DNA from: Synechococcus sp. RCC307
GTDB taxonomy: Bacteria; Cyanobacteriota; Cyanobacteriia; PCC-6307; Cyanobiaceae
Assembly: GCA_000063525.1 (NCBI GenBank)
Contig: CT978603.1
Span: forward strand, 1,111,105 to 1,175,104
Direction: 5' to 3'
DNA length: 64,000 nucleotides
Shown: positions 61,564 to 64,000 of the stretch, piece by piece
Numbering within the stretch: the first letter of the stretch is position 1
How the letters are laid out: each line of letters starts with the position of its first letter
Notes under the pieces: generated by a model
Told to the model about the DNA's origin: nothing
What the model saw: the letters and a program-made list of their open reading frames with translations, nothing else
Databases searched by the model: none
Program-made: the position numbers and the translations under genes

Positions 61564-64000
61564 GGCTGGCGGCAGCCGCTTGGGCATCGTTCACGCAGAA
61601 CTGATGCCCTAAACGCACAAAGCAACGTTGGTTGGCGGCTTGCACCTCAGCCACCACCGGCACTCGGCTGCCCAAGATTTCAGGATCGATGCGGTGCTGC
61701 TGCAAGCACTCACGCAACTGGTGCTGCACGGTGATGTCGGCGGCTTGCGGGCCATCGAGTCGCACCACCACCAAATCCAGTTGATCGATCAGTGAAACGT
61801 CGTCAACGATCAGTTGCACCCGATCATCGCGGCGGTCCACCTGCCCCCAGAGCAGCAATCGGGCGTCCACCATCAAATGGTCGCTGAGGCGGGCATAGGT
61901 TTTGGGGAACACCACGGCTTCAGCACTGCCGGTGAGGTCTTCGATTTGCAAGATCGCCATGCGATCGCCCTTGCGGGTGGTCACCACACGCATCTCAGGC
62001 ACCATCACCAGGGTGGACACCCGTTGCCGATCGCTCTGCTCAGACAGGCTGCCCAGACCAACGGGCATCAGCAGCCGTCGGGTGTCTTGCAGTTGCTTGA
62101 GCGGGTGATCGGAGAGATAGAAACCCACCAGCTCCTTCTCTAAACGCAATTTCTCCGTGGGCGCGTAGTCGGGCACGGAGGCTGCTTTCGGAGCCGAAGC
62201 CGGCGTTGCACTTGCGGCCTCAGCTTCGGATCCTCCACCAAGCAGATCGAGCAGATTGCCCTGGCCGCTGGCGCGATCTCGGGCCCGGGCTGTGGCCCAA
62301 TCAAGCAGCAGATCCAGATCGGCCATCAACTGCGCCCGGTTGCCATCGGGCTCCAAGGCATCGAGAGCGCCGCTATGGATCAACGATTCCAGCGAGCGCC
62401 GGTTGAGCTGGCCAATGCCCGCCATGCGATCACAAAGTTCAGCCAGCGATGTGAACGGTCCATCGCTCTGGCGTGAGGCGATCAGGGCATGGATGGCACC
62501 ATCACCAAGGTTTCGAACCGCAGAGAGGCCAAAGAGAATGCGTTGCCCCACGGGCGTGAAGTCGATACCAGAACGGTTGACATCAGGGGGCAACACCGCG
62601 ATGCCCATGGCGTTGCTGTTGGCGATGTAGCGCTGGACTTTCTCCGTCACGCCGGCGTTCACCGTCAGCAGCGCGGCCATGTAGGCCACGGGGTAGTGAG
62701 CCTTCAGGTAGGCCGTCTGATAGGTCACGGCGCCATAGGCCGTGGAATGGCTCTTGTTGAAGCAGTACTCCGCAAAGAGCACCATCTGATCAAACAGCTC
62801 ATCGGCCACCTTGGCGTCAACGCCCCGTTGACTGGCCCCCTCAACAAAAATGCCGCGATGCTTCTGCATCTCAGAGACTTTCTTTTTGCCCATGGCCCGG
62901 CGCAGCAGGTCGGCTTCACCGAGTGAGTAGCCCGCCAGATCCTGCGCAATTCGCATGATCTGCTCCTGATACACCATGATCCCGTAGGTCTCCTGCAGGA
63001 TCGGCTGCAGCTTGGCGTCGGCAAATTCAATGGCCTCGCGGCCATGCTTGCGGTTAATGAATTTGGGGATCAAGCCGGCATCCAAGGGGCCAGGCCTGTA
63101 GAGGGCCAAGATCGAAGAGATGTCCTCCAGCGACGAGGGCTTGAGGTCGCGCACGATCTGGCGCATGCCAGTGGATTCCAGCTGGAAGATTCCCTCAAGA
63201 TCGCCGCGCGCCAAGAGCTGGTAGGTCTCCGGGTCATCGGCAGGAAGCTGGTCGGGGTCGGGACGATCCCCATGCTCGGCACTGACCAGTTCGAGGGTCT
63301 TCTCGATCATGGTCAGGTTCTTGAGGCCGAGGAAATCCATCTTCAGCAGCCCCATGGATTCCACGTCTTCCATGAAGTACTGGGTGATCACCTGCCCGTC
63401 GTTGTTGCGCTGCAGGGGAACTAATTCATCGAGGGGGTCAGCGGCAATCACCACACCAGCGGCATGCACACCAAATGTCTTGTTGGTGCCCTCGATTCGG
63501 CGGGCCATGTCGACCCAGCGCTTCACCTGTGGATCGCTTTCATACTTCTGACGGAACTCGGGCTCCGGTGAATCCTCTGAAATCATCTGCGCCAATTTGG
63601 CGGGCTTGCCGCGCACCACTGGAATTAACTTCGCCAGACGGTCGGCATCGCCATAGGGAATATCCAGCACCCGCGCCACATCCTTCAGCACGGCCTTGGA
63701 GGTCATGCGGTTGAAGGTGATGATCTGCGCCACCTTGTCGTCGCCGTAGCGCTCAGTGACGTAGTCGATCACCTCACTGCGCCGAGCAATGCAGAAGTCG
63801 GTGTCGATATCAGGCATCGATTTGCGCTCTGGATTCAAGAAGCGCTCGAACAGCAATCCATTGCTGACCGGATCGATGTTGGTGATGCCGAGGGCATAGG
63901 CGACCAAGGATCCAGCGGCCGAACCACGGCCGGGCCCCACGGGGATGCCGTTGTCACGGGCAAAGCGGATGTAATCCCAAACCACCAGGAAGTAGGTGGG
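61508..64000 (-). CDS. dnaE: DNA polymerase III alpha subunit (5' end outside window)
   Basis: About 830 C-terminal residues of the replicative polymerase. Visible are [19 protein letters not shown], the catalytic [10 protein letters not shown] (two Asp), FGVHAAGVV, the thumb and finger regions, the OB-fold near the end and an internal clamp-binding-like QGNLLDLL. The sequence runs uninterrupted through [18 protein letters not shown], the insertion point of the split DnaE intein of many cyanobacteria, so this gene is intein-free. The frame stays open to the right edge ([12 protein letters not shown]). The 3' end overlaps PAM68 by 56 nt. Confidence 0.97.
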   Translation of the reverse strand, partial: PTYFLVVWDYIRFARDNGIPVGPGRGSAAGSLVAYALGITNIDPVSNGLLFERFLNPERKSMPDIDTDFCIARRSEVIDYVTERYGDDKVAQIITFNRMTSKAVLKDVARVLDIPYGDADRLAKLIPVVRGKPAKLAQMISEDSPEPEFRQKYESDPQVKRWVDMARRIEGTNKTFGVHAAGVVIAADPLDELVPLQRNNDGQVITQYFMEDVESMGLLKMDFLGLKNLTMIEKTLELVSAEHGDRPDPDQLPADDPETYQLLARGDLEGIFQLESTGMRQIVRDLKPSSLEDISSILALYRPGPLDAGLIPKFINRKHGREAIEFADAKLQPILQETYGIMVYQEQIMRIAQDLAGYSLGEADLLRRAMGKKKVSEMQKHRGIFVEGASQRGVDAKVADELFDQMVLFAEYCFNKSHSTAYGAVTYQTAYLKAHYPVAYMAALLTVNAGVTEKVQRYIANSNAMGIAVLPPDVNRSGIDFTPVGQRILFGLSAVRNLGDGAIHALIASRQSDGPFTSLAELCDRMAGIGQLNRRSLESLIHSGALDALEPDGNRAQLMADLDLLLDWATARARDRASGQGNLLDLLGGGSEAEAASATPASAPKAASVPDYAPTEKLRLEKELVGFYLSDHPLKQLQDTRRLLMPVGLGSLSEQSDRQRVSTLVMVPEMRVVTTRKGDRMAILQIEDLTGSAEAVVFPKTYARLSDHLMVDARLLLWGQVDRRDDRVQLIVDDVSLIDQLDLVVVRLDGPQAADITVQHQLRECLQQHRIDPEILGSRVPVVAEVQAANQRCFVRLGHQFCVNDAQAAAASLTAARFDVQLRHCAAAGC

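Noticed and set aside
1-64000. CRISPR arrays, rRNA operons, complete insertion sequences, restriction or known defence systems
   Set aside because: No regularly spaced repeats, rRNA sequence, transposase or nuclease/methylase pair was recognised on reading either strand.

Overview
The window is a gene-dense chromosomal stretch from a phycobilisome-containing picocyanobacterium, most likely a marine Synechococcus or the related Cyanobium lineage. Evidence: an allophycocyanin core subunit (apcF), a bilin reductase (pcyA), geranylgeranyl reductase (chlP), Gun4, Psb28, PAM68 and SipA genes; an NtcA-controlled glnA; GC-rich third codon positions; very short or overlapping gene spacing; and an uninterrupted dnaE. 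The bilin genes argue against Prochlorococcus MED4-type genomes. The species cannot be fixed from the sequence alone.

Layout. 1-1.9 kb: glpX (partial) and rpe, two divergent Calvin/pentose cycle genes. 1.9-3.9 kb: an AT-richer accessory patch bounded by a perfect 22-bp direct repeat, holding a 3' fragment of groEL with its terminator, a ribbon-helix-helix/lipoprotein gene pair and a possible integrase N-terminal remnant. 3.9-9.5 kb: a leftward typA-DUF309-lptA-lptB-lptF-ccsA cluster. 9.6-16.5 kb: a VanY-type peptidase, chlP, glyS, ferredoxin-sulfite reductase and a VanX-type peptidase. 16.5-21.4 kb: leftward rpsB-tsf-unknown-recG. 21.6-24.8 kb: a glycosyltransferase, an ExbB-ExbD-ExbD-TonB-like set and a small basic protein. 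24.9-28.4 kb: devBCA-type exporter plus pcyA. 28.5-36 kb: a rightward run with two M16 peptidase-family proteins, bioY, lspA, an FHA-penicillin-binding protein fusion and a DUF697 GTPase, with sipA facing it. 36-41.3 kb: PLP decarboxylase, tadA, a class V aminotransferase, apcF and glnA. 41.4-48.2 kb: methyltransferase, small unknowns, an RsbW-like ATPase, gun4, mnmH, psb28 and two AI-2E-family permeases. 48.3-57.2 kb: lipoprotein, zinc peptidase, secF, secD, pdhB, ispE, rsmA, yraN and small proteins. 57.3-64 kb: dnaG, ruvA, rpsO, pam68 and partial dnaE.

Most of the window is conserved housekeeping sequence. Many leftward genes are stitched together by 4-nt ATGA/GTGA overlaps (for example pdhB-secD-secF-small protein-peptidase, and lptA-lptB-lptF), which suggests long translationally coupled operons. 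The clearest foreign-looking segment is the 2-kb repeat-bounded patch between rpe and ccsA. Several very short hydrophobic proteins, easily missed by length cutoffs, are recorded here. No tRNA, rRNA, CRISPR array or complete insertion sequence was recognised.
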